Shown here: positions 8,639-18,217 of the stretch, in pieces
How the letters are laid out: each line of letters opens with the position of its first letter
How positions within the stretch are numbered: the first letter of the stretch is position 1
Origin: Thalassiosira profunda
Lineage: Eukaryota; Bacillariophyta; Thalassiosirophyceae; Thalassiosirales; Thalassiosiraceae
DNA length: 20,130 nt
Assembly (NCBI GenBank): GCA_036939355.1
Contig: JALLAP010000098.1
Coordinates: forward strand, 1-20,130
Direction of reading: 5' to 3'
Notes under the pieces: model-generated
Databases searched by the model: none
The model's input: only the letters and a program-made list of their open reading frames with translations
What the model was told of the DNA's origin: nothing
Made by a program: the position numbers and the translations under genes

Positions 8639-9529
8639 ATGGGCCTGCTGGCGACGGCGTCGTCCCTCTTCGTCGTCTGTGCTCGGAGGCCCACCGCGGT
8701 GGGCAGGCTTTGCCCGCATCGAAGCATGTCGGCGGCAAATGCCTCGGTGCTGCAGTTCCTGGACGAGGAGTGCGAGGATGCCCGGAATCCCGAACACGCC
8801 GCCCAGACGGAGCGATACTTCAAGGGCATCCACCCGTTCTACGGAATCAAGAGCCCCGCGCTGAGACCGATGATCAAGAAGGTGCAGGCGCAACATGGGA
8901 GGGAGTGGACGGCCGAGAGTTTGCTAAGCACAACAGAGTCTCTACTGGAGGCCCCGCACGGGGAGAAGAAGATGCTCGGAGTGTACCTGCTGGGAGTACC
9001 AGCAAACCTAAAGCAGATTGAAGAGGAGCCGCGGGTGATCGACACGCTGGGCGGATTTATCGAGAGATACGTGCAAGATTGGGCGACGTGCGACGGCCTG
9101 TCCTCGCAGGTGGTGCGCAAATTGATCGAACGCAACCCCGACTACGCCCCGGAGGTCCAAGCCTGGTGCCAAAGCCCCAACGATTGGAAGCAACGATCGA
9201 GCTGCGTATCCTTTGTGTGCCTCGCCCGGCACGGCAATTACAACGGCGTCATCTTCGACATTGCAACAAACGTTGTGCGAAATCCCAAGCGCTTCCCTCA
9301 GCTGGGCGCTGGGTGGGTGTTGCGGGAGCTATCTTTGGCGGACGAGCCGGCAGTGATCGATTTCATCAAGGAACATTACGAAGACTTTTCGCGGGAAGGG
9401 TTGCGATACGCCATCGAGAAGATGGACAAGCCCCTGCAAAAACAACTGCTGAGCTATGGAAGACGAGCGAGCATGCGAGCAGCCGGCAGTGAAAGTATCT
9501 CTGCAATGGCTTTGCAGATGCAACAGTAA
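8639..9529 (+). CDS. AlkD-like DNA alkylation repair protein (HEAT-like repeats)
   Basis: A 296-residue protein of the DNA-alkylation-repair (AlkC/AlkD) superfamily: all-helical HEAT-like repeats that excise bulky or cationic alkylated bases. Visible landmarks are FKGIHPFYGIKSPALRPM in the first repeats, then WATCD, where Trp and Asp are four apart as in AlkD Trp109/Asp113. An Arg follows 34 residues later in NDWKQRSSCVSF (AlkD Arg148 is at +35). A Trp 40 residues after that, in LGAGWVLRELS, corresponds to AlkD Trp187. All four active-site positions therefore look preserved. The first ~30 residues (MGLLATASSLFVVCARR...) are hydrophobic and Arg-bearing, so organelle targeting is possible; a second ATG at 8726 (MSAANASV) would give a form without them. 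The TTG just upstream is not a plausible start. The gene is intronless. Enzymatic activity is inferred from the residue pattern. Confidence 0.88.
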   Translation: MGLLATASSLFVVCARRPTAVGRLCPHRSMSAANASVLQFLDEECEDARNPEHAAQTERYFKGIHPFYGIKSPALRPMIKKVQAQHGREWTAESLLSTTESLLEAPHGEKKMLGVYLLGVPANLKQIEEEPRVIDTLGGFIERYVQDWATCDGLSSQVVRKLIERNPDYAPEVQAWCQSPNDWKQRSSCVSFVCLARHGNYNGVIFDIATNVVRNPKRFPQLGAGWVLRELSLADEPAVIDFIKEHYEDFSREGLRYAIEKMDKPLQKQLLSYGRRASMRAAGSESISAMALQMQQ

Positions 9530-9971
9530 ACGCTGCTCAGACTTACGGAGCTGCCATCCTTGCTGCAAATGCAGTTCCGATGAGCTGACTGGCGGGGGCG
9601 CTAAAGACGCCTCCTTGTCTTGCTTGAAAGAAGCAAAATGTATGCGGACTATCTTCCGCACGAGACAGACAAACAAGGAGCGCACCCCTTTCAGAGAAGC
9701 AAACGACGTGTGTCGGGTATGGAAAAGACAACCCGGTCGAGCGCGCCAGCTCAGTTAGGGATTAGGAGTTGGTACAGCATAAGGAAGTTTCATTCCGTAT
9801 GTCGTGCTTTCCTGACCCTTCCCGTAGAAACTATGAGTATTGTCAGCTCTCCGTGAGTACCAACCCGGTCACCTGTCACTGCTCAAGCAATAGCAAGCCC
9901 GAAAACGGCATAGCGAAGCCCTGCATCCTCCAAGGATAGAGCCGGCGTCACCATAATCTTCCCATCGCCCC
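9530..9971. other. Convergent intergenic region
   Basis: 442 nt between the stop codons of the AlkD-like gene and the minus-strand ubiquitin-like gene. It must hold both 3' UTRs. Short open frames exist but show no family likeness. I see no RNA gene or repeat here. Confidence 0.5.
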
Positions 9972-11649
9972 TCAAACCTCCTTAGCACTCGCGCCGCAAC
10001 CGTCATTGGTCTTCTGCTTCTTCGACGGACGCGATTCCTCCTCGTCAGAATCGTCGCTCAGCTTGATTGCTTCGATCTGAGCCTCCCTCTCACGAATCGC
10101 GGCGACCCTCTCCTTCACCTGCCGAAGCAACGACTCCTTCGTTTCGCCCTGCCTCACGTCGATCGATAGCTCGTCCGCTTCGCCCGGGCCGTATTGGACT
10201 TTGAACGTCACAGTCGAATTGATGGCCAAGGAGCCAAATCCATCTCTAGACGAGGAGGGGTGGTACATTCCGCCGCGGAGGCGGAGGACCAAATGAAAGG
10301 TGGGCTTCGCTCCGATGCGCAGGTCGGAGAGGACGCATTCGTCAGGGAGTTGAAGCCCAGCAGAAACGAGGCGCTGCTGGTCAGGAGGAATGCCCTCTGA
10401 GTCCTGAATCTTTCGCTTGACGTCGGCGATGGTATCAGAGGGCTTGATATTGTCGAGATTGACAGTCTTTCCTGTTAGCGTCTTCACAGCGATCTCGTTG
10501 CCTCTGAAACGAGCCCCCTCCCCCTTGTACTCGCCTTCGGAAATCACGGTATCCCCTGGCTGGATGTTGTAGTCGGAGAGGAATTGGTCGTCCCGCCAAA
10601 GCCGCTTTCCCTCAAATTTTAGACGCTGCTGACCAAGTGGGACGCCCGCCTGCCTCTGAACAAGAAGGCTGAAGTTCTCAACGGTGTCGGAGAGATTGAC
10701 ATCACGCAAGATGACAGTCTTTCCGGTGCAGGTCTTGAGACGTATGTCACCTTTCGCCCCATCAGCAGGTGGAGCGACGGCAATTTTCAGAGAGCATTGT
10801 TTTTCGTGCCAGGGGAGGGGGAAGGTGGTGCAGTAGGCAGGAGGGCCCTTCGCTGCATTGCGAACCCGCGCAGACTGTTGCTCCCCACCACCATAGAAAC
10901 TTTCCGGCTGGACGTACAGCTCCGATTCCTCCTCCACGAACAGGAAGCGATGCACAACGGCTAGATTCGTTGGTTCAACCCCTGGCTGCCAAACGTTGCC
11001 CGGGGTTTGGCAGTTGTACTGGACAGCGTTGAGGGGCCCGTCCTGCATCTTGTACCGCAGGGGGTAGGCGCTCAGAACGGTGAAATCGCTGAGGGATCCG
11101 CCCTTCCCCTTCTCCTCAGCTGGAGCCTTCAGGTCATCGAGGCTTCGAATCTCCAAATCACGCCTTTGATACGGGTGCACAATCATCTTGCCCTGCAACC
11201 ACCGGGGAGAGAAACGATAAGATTGTAGGATACTATTTCAAAGAGTCTTCGCCGCGGAACGCCGAACAAAACTCAGCTCACGACCAGCTCCGTCGACCAC
11301 AAAGAGCCACCACGCCTTCAGCCCTTGCCAACGAGATTTTCATCTGCGGTGGCGAGCCCCTGCAGCGTTGAGGTCCCTGGGAATACGAACGCACGCGGGT
11401 CCGGGACGCGCCGAACAAAACATCAGCTCGCGACCAGCCCAGCTCGCCGGGCCCCAGGAGTGCAGGAGTGCCGGATACCGCAACGAAATGGGGACAAGAA
11501 CGGTCGGCGATGCAACTTACCGATGGTAGGTCGGCGCCCTGGGCGAGCTGCTTCTCGATGGCGACGAGAGCGGGCCGGCTGGAAATGATATGAAGTCGGG
11601 GAGCAGGAAACTGAGTCGCGAGGCCTATTGTACGTGAGGAATCATACAT
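9972..11649 (-). CDS. Protein with two ubiquitin-like domains, two exons
   Basis: Spliced from exon 1 (11649-11521) and exon 2 (11192-9972); the 328-nt intron (11520-11193) has GTAAGT and TTGCAG ends in phase 0. The product is 449 residues. Residues 1-190 are of unknown type. UBL1 (about 192-261) starts [12 protein letters not shown] and keeps [11 protein letters not shown] and LSDYNIQ. UBL2 (about 276-351) is strikingly ubiquitin-like: [43 protein letters not shown]. Lys6, 11, 27 and 29 equivalents remain; Lys48 is Leu and Lys63 is Ala; Ile44 is Val. After the GG there is a ~98-residue tail ([11 protein letters not shown]..., a charged helix, a basic PSKKQKT string). This is therefore not a polyubiquitin gene but a ubiquitin-domain fusion that could in principle be cut after the GG. 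The N-terminal exon is inferred from splice signals and smooth continuity ([14 protein letters not shown], then [11 protein letters not shown]). Confidence 0.85.
11193..11520 (-). other. Long intron containing an imperfect direct repeat
   Basis: Intron of the ubiquitin-like gene, about four times the length of the other six introns in the window (69-90 nt). It contains two ~30-nt near-copies starting GCCGAACAAAA at 11261-11290 and 11410-11439, which differ by about three positions. Part of it is open in frame with exon 1, so retention or an alternative internal exon is possible. Confidence 0.65.
11261..11439. repeat. Imperfect direct repeat pair, 149 nt apart
   Basis: Copies at 11261-11290 and 11410-11439 share GCCGAACAAAA, then (A)TCAGCTC, then CGACCAGC, with about three differences. 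Both lie in the long intron of the ubiquitin-like gene. No open frame or transposase is associated. Confidence 0.7.
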
Positions 11650-11735
11650 CCTACGTAGGAATTCAACTCGGGACTCAGAGCCTCTCGAAAGCAAGCAGAA
11701 GCAGAAGTTACGAAGAAGCACAGCTCAACCCCGCG
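11650..11735. promoter_or_regulatory. 86-nt bidirectional promoter
   Basis: Only 86 nt separate the minus-strand ATG at 11649 from the plus-strand ATG at 11736. It contains the palindrome CCTACGTAGG at 11650-11659, running into GTAGGAATTCAA (11655-11666), which matches the 12-mer of the 4176-4187 promoter on the opposite strand. Transcription starts for one or both genes may lie inside the partner gene. Confidence 0.5.
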
Positions 11736-14700
11736 ATGTCGTCCTACGCCCGGCAGTACCTCAGCCGGCCGTCGGGGGTGACGTTCGGCTCCCAGCGCTC
11801 CGCTAGCGGGCGTCCGGCGGCGCGGGCCGGCGGCGGCGGGAATGGCAACGCGGGCCGGGATGGCCGCAGTCGCGAAAATAATGCCGGGGGGCTCCCGCGC
11901 TTCCAAAATCACCAACCCCCGCTCCGGCAGCCGCAGCTCCGCCACGACCTTCCCCCGCAGCAGCAGCAGCCCCATCCAAATAATCAGCAGAATCAGCGGC
12001 GGACGGCCTTCTCCCACGAGGAACTCTTCCAGGAGGAGGCCGGGGGAATCGAATACCTCCCCCTCCAGGGGAACATCGACGCCCGCGAGGAGCACGATCT
12101 GAGCCAGGTGACGCTCAGCCAACTGAGCGACGGTCCGTCCGTGCGATCGATGAAGTCCATGAGGAGCGGGCGGAGGGGGGGCAGGGGTTTGGGCAACAGG
12201 GGCGGGGGAGGGGAGGGCCGGCCGTCGTCGTTGGGGCGTGCCAGTCGCGAGCCAGCCCGCGAGTCCGGCATTGGGGGAGGGCGGGGGCTCTCCCGGCCCG
12301 AGGGGCGGATGCTCAACCACCGATCCGGGAGCAGCAGCAGTCGTGGGGGAGGGGGGCTGAATTTGCCGGGGAGGGGGCGGCAGCCGCCCTCCTCCAATCG
12401 CAGCCTTTCGGGCATTTCCGGCATTGGCGGGGGGCGCGCGGGGGAGCGGCAGGTGCGGCACTTCCCCTCCCACCAATCCCGCGCCCGGGAGGAGGAAGAC
12501 GACGCCAGCCTCCGCTCGAGCCAGCGGAGCCAGCCGCTGCTGAGCCAAACGAGCCGTCCCACGTCGACGGGACGGCGGGGAGCGAACGAACGGCCGGGCT
12601 CGAAGGGCAGCCGGGCGGGGAGCAATGGGAGGCCCGGTTCCGGAACGCGGCCGGCGAGCAATGGCAGCAGTCGGAGCTCGAGCGGGAGGCCTTCTAGCCA
12701 CAATGGGGGGAGGCCGCGGGAGCACCCGCAGCAGCAGGGGCAATCGCCAGCGCATTCGGGGAGGAAGGGGGCGCCGCCGGTCGCGCACCCCAGGCGCCGG
12801 GACGACGACGACTCGACCGCCCTCGGATCCGCGGTGCCCCGTCCCAAGGCGCGGGCGTCCCGCCCCCCACCACCGGCGATGCTGCGCACCCCCCTCCCCT
12901 CCCATAGGCGCGCGTCGAGCGCACACACCGCCCGGACGGCCGTCCGCACCGCCGGGACCGTCGCGCACACCCTCGCGTCCCTTCCCACCCCGTCGCGGCT
13001 CCGCACGGCCGCCACCCGGGGCCTCGCGGGCGCGGCCTCCGCGCTGCTGACCCCGTTCCGGAAGGGACGGGCCCGCTTGGCCCCGGCGGGGGGGAGTAGC
13101 GTTATTGGTGCCACGCTGGGAAGTGCCGCGCTGGGGTCGTCGCGGAGTGTGTTGGGGGGAATGGGCATGCAGTCGTCAGGGCGGTCGGCGATGGGCGGGC
13201 CGTCGCGGTCGCCGTTGGGGACGGCGGGGTCGACGACGCCCCGGCCTCCGTCGCGGGCGTTGGCGCCTCGGCCGGCGCTTGGAGCGTCGCGCGGGCTGCT
13301 CGCTGCGTCGAGCTTGGATCCTCGGACGGCCGGTGCTGGTGGCCGTGTGGGTGGAAACGCTCCGCCTGGCGGTGAGACGAGGGAGAGGCAGGTGCAACCA
13401 ATGGCATCCACGCCGAGGCCCGAATCTCGTTCGAGGGCTGATCGCAGAGACGATGGCGCCACAGAACCATCTCGCGATGCGATGCCCGGACAGAAGCCGG
13501 CCGGCGAAGATGAGGCGATCGAGAAGTTGCCGGGAGCAACCAACGATGGTGCTCAGAAATCGCCGGCGCCCTTGGAGAAGGCGTCTGTGGCCGAGGCGGA
13601 CGCCGCATCTCACGCTCCGTCAATCGAGCAGCGGGACTCCAAAGAGAAGGAGGCTGCGCCAATGGCCGACGAGCAGCCAGCCCCGGAAAACGCACCTTCC
13701 GAAGCAAAGGGCGACGCGAGGGACGATGCGAGCGCGACGCAACGCGACAAGGAGGAGAAAGGAGACGATGCCGCGAGCGCGGGCACCGCGTCGACGCTCG
13801 ACGTCCACGGCCGGGTGGAGGAATTCCTCGCCGCGTCTCGCGAAATGAAGCGCCAGCGCGAGCTCCTCGAAGCCTCGCGGCGGGAGTTCGCCCTCGAGAA
13901 CGAGCGGGCGCGTAAGGAGCTGCGAGAAGAGCGGGCCAAGCTCGATGAGCTGCGGGGCACCCTCCGGAGCTCGATGGACGCGTTCTCGACCCGCATTGCC
14001 TCGAGCGCGCACGAGCACGAATTGTCGCTGCGAACGCTCAAGAGCCAGGCGATGAACGACCTGTCCGAGCGGGCGCGCGGGACGATGAAGGAGATGTCGT
14101 CGGAGGTGCGGGCCCTGGTGGAGGTGGAGGCGAAGAAGCGCGTCGCCGGTGCACTGGACGGGGCCGTCGCGGCGGCGAAGGGCGATTTGAAGGAGTTTGC
14201 CGACGAGCTGAAGGGCGCCATCGGTGCCAGTGGAGGTAGTGCGGGAGGGTCGGCGAAACGCAAGAGCCCTTCTGCTGGAGACGACGAGACGGCCGGGGAC
14301 GAGGCCAGCATCAAGACACGCGATTCGGTTGCGACCGAGAAGGAGAACGCAGGACCTGGCCGCGAAGGGGCCAGCAGCAGGACTACTCCCATGAGGAGTA
14401 CGGGGGCGAGCCGGAGCAATTCTGCGGCAAAGAGCAGCTCGCCTCTGCAACAGAACCGCGGATCGAGGCATATTCCCCGCGGAGGCGTGTCGGTCAAATC
14501 GACGCCGTTCACTCAGAAGTCGACGCCCCAACAGCACAACCGTGCCAAGAACAGAAAGTCATCGCACGCCCGCTCCAGTGGCAATGAGGTGGCATTGAAC
14601 GCTGGCCTGCGCCACGATTTCTCGGCCGCCAAGTCCCCAGTCTCGACGAAGAAGGCCGGGAGGCACATTCTGGACGCGAGCGACTCTGACGACAGTGACT

Positions 14701-15524
14701 CTGTGTCCATTCCAACGCGGCAGAGTCTTGTCCTTTCGAGGAATGCAAAGGCGAGGGGCAAAGTTGCCAAGAAAGCAGCACCGTTGAGAGAGGCGAAGCC
14801 TAGCTCAAAAGCCGCAGGGAGGACGGCAGCCTCGCCATCGCCTGCTCTGTCAGCGAGGCGTCGGGTTGACAGTGCTTCGTCGAAACAAAGTGGCGCGAAC
14901 GACGACGAAGCTGCTCGAAACGCGTCAATGTTGAAAGTGAGAATCACCGTTGGGCAAAAAAGCGTCGGCGAGGCCATCGTCATCGAGCGAGGAGCCAACA
15001 AGAAGAGGAGCCAGTCGGACGTGGACGCTGCGAAGAGCCCCAGGAGGAGCAAGCGCCTGAAGGAGACCACTCGGGTGGAACAGATGACGAAGGCGGCCGA
15101 TGCCTCGAGCGCAGAGGATACGTTGGCCAAATCTTCCGAGGTGACGCCCACAGAGGACACGCCAAAGGAGAACGTTCCTTGTCCCCTCGCTCCCTGCGGA
15201 GACGATGCTAGCGACGACGCCCAGCTCAGTGCCATTTGCCGCTCGGCTTCCAGCAGTGCGTCGAGGAAGGAGAAGGCTGGCGACGAAAATGGAGTGGACG
15301 CCGATGGCTTCGACTCTCTGCTGGGCACCTCGGTGACCGTTCCATCCGACGACAAGAGGCGAGACGGGCTCATTGGATTCGACGAAGACGAGGACACGCA
15401 GCCTGACAGGCGATCGCTGACCTCGCTCCTTCCCTTTGGTGGATTCAAAAGTCGCAGCAAGAGCAAGACAATGTCGAAGAAGAAGGCGAAGCGATCATCG
15501 ACATTCGATTTTGGCTTCTACTGA
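11736..15524 (+). CDS. Large disordered chromatin-type protein with KEN, D-box and FGF motifs
   Basis: Intronless 1262-residue protein starting MSSYARQYLSRPSG; the open frame continues 108 nt upstream but has no earlier ATG. Residues 1-~400 are Arg/Gly/Ser/Pro-rich and low in complexity. Residues about 410-690 are Ala/Arg/Pro-rich, then acidic. Residues about 694-830 are the only strongly helical part, a charged coiled coil (VEEFLAASREMKRQRELLEA...). The C-terminal third is basic and serine-rich, with short motifs: KEN at 869-871, RQSLVLSRN (exact RxxLxxxxN destruction box) at 995-1003, SPRRSKRLK at 1101-1109, KENVPCP at 1144-1150, and a Lys/Arg cluster just before the terminal TFDFGFY. SPRRSxR, KEN and FGF together are the hallmark set of sororin-type cohesin protectors. 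No globular domain confirms that; microtubule- or chromatin-associated proteins of other families could share the motifs by chance. APC/C-controlled turnover is a reasonable inference. Confidence 0.75.
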   Translation: MSSYARQYLSRPSGVTFGSQRSASGRPAARAGGGGNGNAGRDGRSRENNAGGLPRFQNHQPPLRQPQLRHDLPPQQQQPHPNNQQNQRRTAFSHEELFQEEAGGIEYLPLQGNIDAREEHDLSQVTLSQLSDGPSVRSMKSMRSGRRGGRGLGNRGGGGEGRPSSLGRASREPARESGIGGGRGLSRPEGRMLNHRSGSSSSRGGGGLNLPGRGRQPPSSNRSLSGISGIGGGRAGERQVRHFPSHQSRAREEEDDASLRSSQRSQPLLSQTSRPTSTGRRGANERPGSKGSRAGSNGRPGSGTRPASNGSSRSSSGRPSSHNGGRPREHPQQQGQSPAHSGRKGAPPVAHPRRRDDDDSTALGSAVPRPKARASRPPPPAMLRTPLPSHRRASSAHTARTAVRTAGTVAHTLASLPTPSRLRTAATRGLAGAASALLTPFRKGRARLAPAGGSSVIGATLGSAALGSSRSVLGGMGMQSSGRSAMGGPSRSPLGTAGSTTPRPPSRALAPRPALGASRGLLAASSLDPRTAGAGGRVGGNAPPGGETRERQVQPMASTPRPESRSRADRRDDGATEPSRDAMPGQKPAGEDEAIEKLPGATNDGAQKSPAPLEKASVAEADAASHAPSIEQRDSKEKEAAPMADEQPAPENAPSEAKGDARDDASATQRDKEEKGDDAASAGTASTLDVHGRVEEFLAASREMKRQRELLEASRREFALENERARKELREERAKLDELRGTLRSSMDAFSTRIASSAHEHELSLRTLKSQAMNDLSERARGTMKEMSSEVRALVEVEAKKRVAGALDGAVAAAKGDLKEFADELKGAIGASGGSAGGSAKRKSPSAGDDETAGDEASIKTRDSVATEKENAGPGREGASSRTTPMRSTGASRSNSAAKSSSPLQQNRGSRHIPRGGVSVKSTPFTQKSTPQQHNRAKNRKSSHARSSGNEVALNAGLRHDFSAAKSPVSTKKAGRHILDASDSDDSDSVSIPTRQSLVLSRNAKARGKVAKKAAPLREAKPSSKAAGRTAASPSPALSARRRVDSASSKQSGANDDEAARNASMLKVRITVGQKSVGEAIVIERGANKKRSQSDVDAAKSPRRSKRLKETTRVEQMTKAADASSAEDTLAKSSEVTPTEDTPKENVPCPLAPCGDDASDDAQLSAICRSASSSASRKEKAGDENGVDADGFDSLLGTSVTVPSDDKRRDGLIGFDEDEDTQPDRRSLTSLLPFGGFKSRSKSKTMSKKKAKRSSTFDFGFY

Positions 15525-15655
15525 TGTGGCATTCGCAATCCTTCTCTCTCTATCTTCTGGGTCCTTGGAGGATCCAGACGATTACAAAAACACTTGTCTA
15601 GATTCCTACTCTCTGTCTGTTGTTGCAATATCCTCTTCCTGCTAGAGCAGGCAGG
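15525..15655. other. Short convergent 3' region
   Basis: 131 nt between the stop of the disordered protein and the stop of the minus-strand membrane protein. It is TC-rich (TCTCTCTCTATC near 15543) and must contain both transcript ends. No feature beyond that. Confidence 0.5.
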
Positions 15656-18217
15656 TCATCCTCTCCGGAACAGCCCCTCCAATGTTCTCCGCCGACGATG
15701 CTTGGGTGGTGGTGCTTTCATCAGACTGATGTGAATAAAGGACTGGCTTTCGCTTTCAGAGCATATCAGTGTAGGATCGCCAAGGCAATTGTCAGGGGTT
15801 GTCTCCATTGGCAACATAGCCTCGAGGTCTGACGGCATCACCGAATGATACACGCTCACCCCTCCAGAGTCGGGCGGGAAGCGAATGCATATCTTTGTTC
15901 TGTCGGCTGAAAATTGGGCACTCATTTCTCTCGCGACCTCACTGCGATTGCAGCAAGACGGATGGGCGTAGAGGAAGCCAGCATGCTCGTCAGGATCTCC
16001 ATCCAAATTGAGACGATACATATGCAAAGACCCTGACATTGGCGAGGCGATAGAGCAGTCCAGTTCGACAAAGGATACAACTCTGCCAGACACTTCTGAA
16101 TCGCTTCCCGATGAAAACGATAAGATGTGAGACAGGAAGGTCTCGACAGCAGTTGCTCGGTGACTTTGGTCGTTCTCTGTCAGTGATTGAATCATTCTCT
16201 GAACCCTTTTCTGCTTCAATTCCTTCAGTGACACTTTTGTTGACTTTGAAAGCAGGCCGGACTCCTCGTCGACACATGCGGAGCGGGATAATAGCTTGAC
16301 CAAAATCCTTCTGTTCGCCAATCTGTGCAATGGATCGTCGATATTTCCCGATTTATATTGCCTCTCTATCAATGCCTTGCGAATCTTTATTTGGGCCACC
16401 GATTTGCGCGACGACGGCGATATCATCTCGCCGGCGTATCGCGTCCGGTCTATCTGTTCAGTCGCGCGCTTCAATTTTGCCAAGGTGCTGAGGTGAGCCC
16501 TCTTCGCAGAGTTCGTCATGGCACAATAGCCACAACCGCCAAGGAAATATCCCAGTGCTCCAACCTGTTGTCAACGAATTGGTTAGCGACGATGTGCGAA
16601 CCTATGAGTGATACACTTGCAAATGCAACTTACCGTATTGCCACTGGAGGTGGGGACAAGGAAAGCAACAGAGCCCACGAACCAGGAGAGATTAAAGATG
16701 AAGTTGAAGTCTCTCATGGATCTGGAAAGAATCCTGGTCGACCGGCTAGTCCGCCCAAGGTAAGCCTCAAACTCTTCCTTTGAGATATTGCCATCTTCGC
16801 TGATCTGGGCTTCTCCCTTGATCTCGCGGATGATCTCGCGGATTTCGGACTCGGATAGCAGAACGTCTGAAGACTCGAGGATCCGAGTAAGAGCGGTAGT
16901 ATTGAGCGATCTGTTCTGGCGGTAGGACTTCCAAATCTCCGCATCCCGGTGATAGTGCTGGGCCCAGCGAATGGACGATGCCAGCAACATCCGAGCGCGT
17001 TGTTTGGCTTCCTCTCTGTCACGAACAGCTTCATATGCCTGGGTTGGGGTAGAAGTCACATGAGACAAGTCATTCAAAAGGAAACGAAGCAACTAGCGAC
17101 GACCAACCTGTAGTGAGAACCCAGCCGTGCCTAGAGAGGGGTGGAAGTTGCCATTCTTGTGTTAGCAAGGCACGAAGCGTCGACAGCAGTCTGGACACCA
17201 CTCACCAACAAGGAAAAGCCACAAGCTTATCGTTGCTAGATGTGCCGGTTCCTCGGAGCCACGTTCTTTCAACGACCACAACAGCGTGTTGATGCATAAT
17301 GCAACGAAGAAGCATAAGCCGAGAATGTATCTCAACCCAAGCATGCTCTTGAGCACCTGCACGAGACGGTGGGAATACCTTCTCATCCTGCCCGGATCTC
17401 TTCCTCCATCGTCAGATGCAACAAAAGCGTGAAATGTAAATGCGTTGATGGTGGAAGATCCGTGGCCCATCAATGTCAGAGTGTACTCGAGCGTGTCAGA
17501 TGTGAACGATGTACCAAGTTCGCTGAGGAGGTGCAACTCAATGTCCGTCTTGGTCAAAACCGCGCCACTGCACCCGCAGCAAATCACCTCCTCTACATAC
17601 TGCATGAGGATCAAGAACTCTCTCGACAGCACACGACTTCGACTTTCCCTCTTCGGGATTACGCTCGTCCCTCCATCAACTTTCAGGGACTCGTAGTCAG
17701 TTGCCTTTCTGCGTACGGCCTCTTTGAACTGCCCGACATTTCGTTCACTTGCAATCAAATCTCTCCATGTCTTTATCGGCGTGGAGATGGCGCTGTACCC
17801 GACGGGAAGAAGATACGCCAGAGTCGAGGCTATGATTCCGTACCGATCGTAGCCTTTGAGCGGGAACACGCCCACAACGAGAAACAAGCCGGCGAGGAAA
17901 TACAGGACCGAGGCTGCGTCGAACGCGGTGGCCTTCATTGCTGCGAGCGCTACTCCTTCATCTGTCGATCCGTGCAGCAACTGCACGATGTCGCGCAGGC
18001 TCAATCTGCAGAACGGACCGCGCTCTTCGCCGGCGGCCGATTCGTCCCGTCGCCCCCGCTTGAACACAGACACGAGGACGGAGGCGGGGACCAAAATGCA
18101 ATAGTCGCGAAGCACGCTCTGCAATTCGTACACATCGAACGTCTCCTTGGAGACGTGCGGTTTCTGGCGCAGTTCGACGTGTGGGAGCTGCCCGTTTGGA
18201 TCGTCCGGGGCAATCAT
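15656..18217 (-). CDS. Six-TM protein with three EF-hand-like lobes, four exons
   Basis: Four exons: 18217-17206, 17130-17108 (a 23-nt mini-exon), 17038-16634 and 16564-15656. Introns of 75, 69 and 69 nt have GTGAGT, GTTGGT and GTAAGT donors and AG acceptors, and all phases close, giving 782 residues. Three repeated units are visible. Unit 1 is a helical EF-like lobe at ~26-84 plus TM pair 101-120/124-146. Unit 2 is a lobe at ~219-267 plus TM pair 293-316/324-345. Unit 3 is a lobe at ~389-439 plus TM pair ~455-475/481-496. Lobe 3 is closest to an EF-hand (ISEDGNISKEEFEAYL), with Asp-Gly at loop positions 5-6, Ile at 8 and Glu at 12 but no Asp at position 1. The C-terminal ~285 residues are a soluble domain, unrecognised, ending in a basic KHRRRR stretch. 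A Ca2+-responsive or EF-derived membrane protein is an inference; no transporter or channel family is recognised. It is divergent from the MATE gene. Confidence 0.75.
17108..17130 (-). other. 23-nt mini-exon of the six-TM gene
   Basis: Flanked on the minus strand by CTCTCTAG and GTTGGTCG. It adds TAGFSLQ (plus a split Gly codon) and completes the fourth membrane helix. Without it the frames of exons 1 and 3 do not join in phase, so the exon is required by the model. Confidence 0.75.

Noticed and set aside
11625..12968. Long open frame on the minus strand (447 codons)
   Set aside because: It is antisense to the Arg/Gly/Ser-rich part of the disordered protein. GC-rich codons make the opposite strand stop-poor, and the translation is Pro/Arg/Ala noise.
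11993..13543. Minus-strand open frame of 516 codons
   Set aside because: Same cause: antisense shadow of the low-complexity region, no recognisable domain. The plus frame has the motifs, the coiled coil and a sensible C-terminus.
14513..15466. Minus-strand open frame of 317 codons
   Set aside because: Mirror of the basic, serine-rich C-terminal part of the plus-strand gene; no family likeness.
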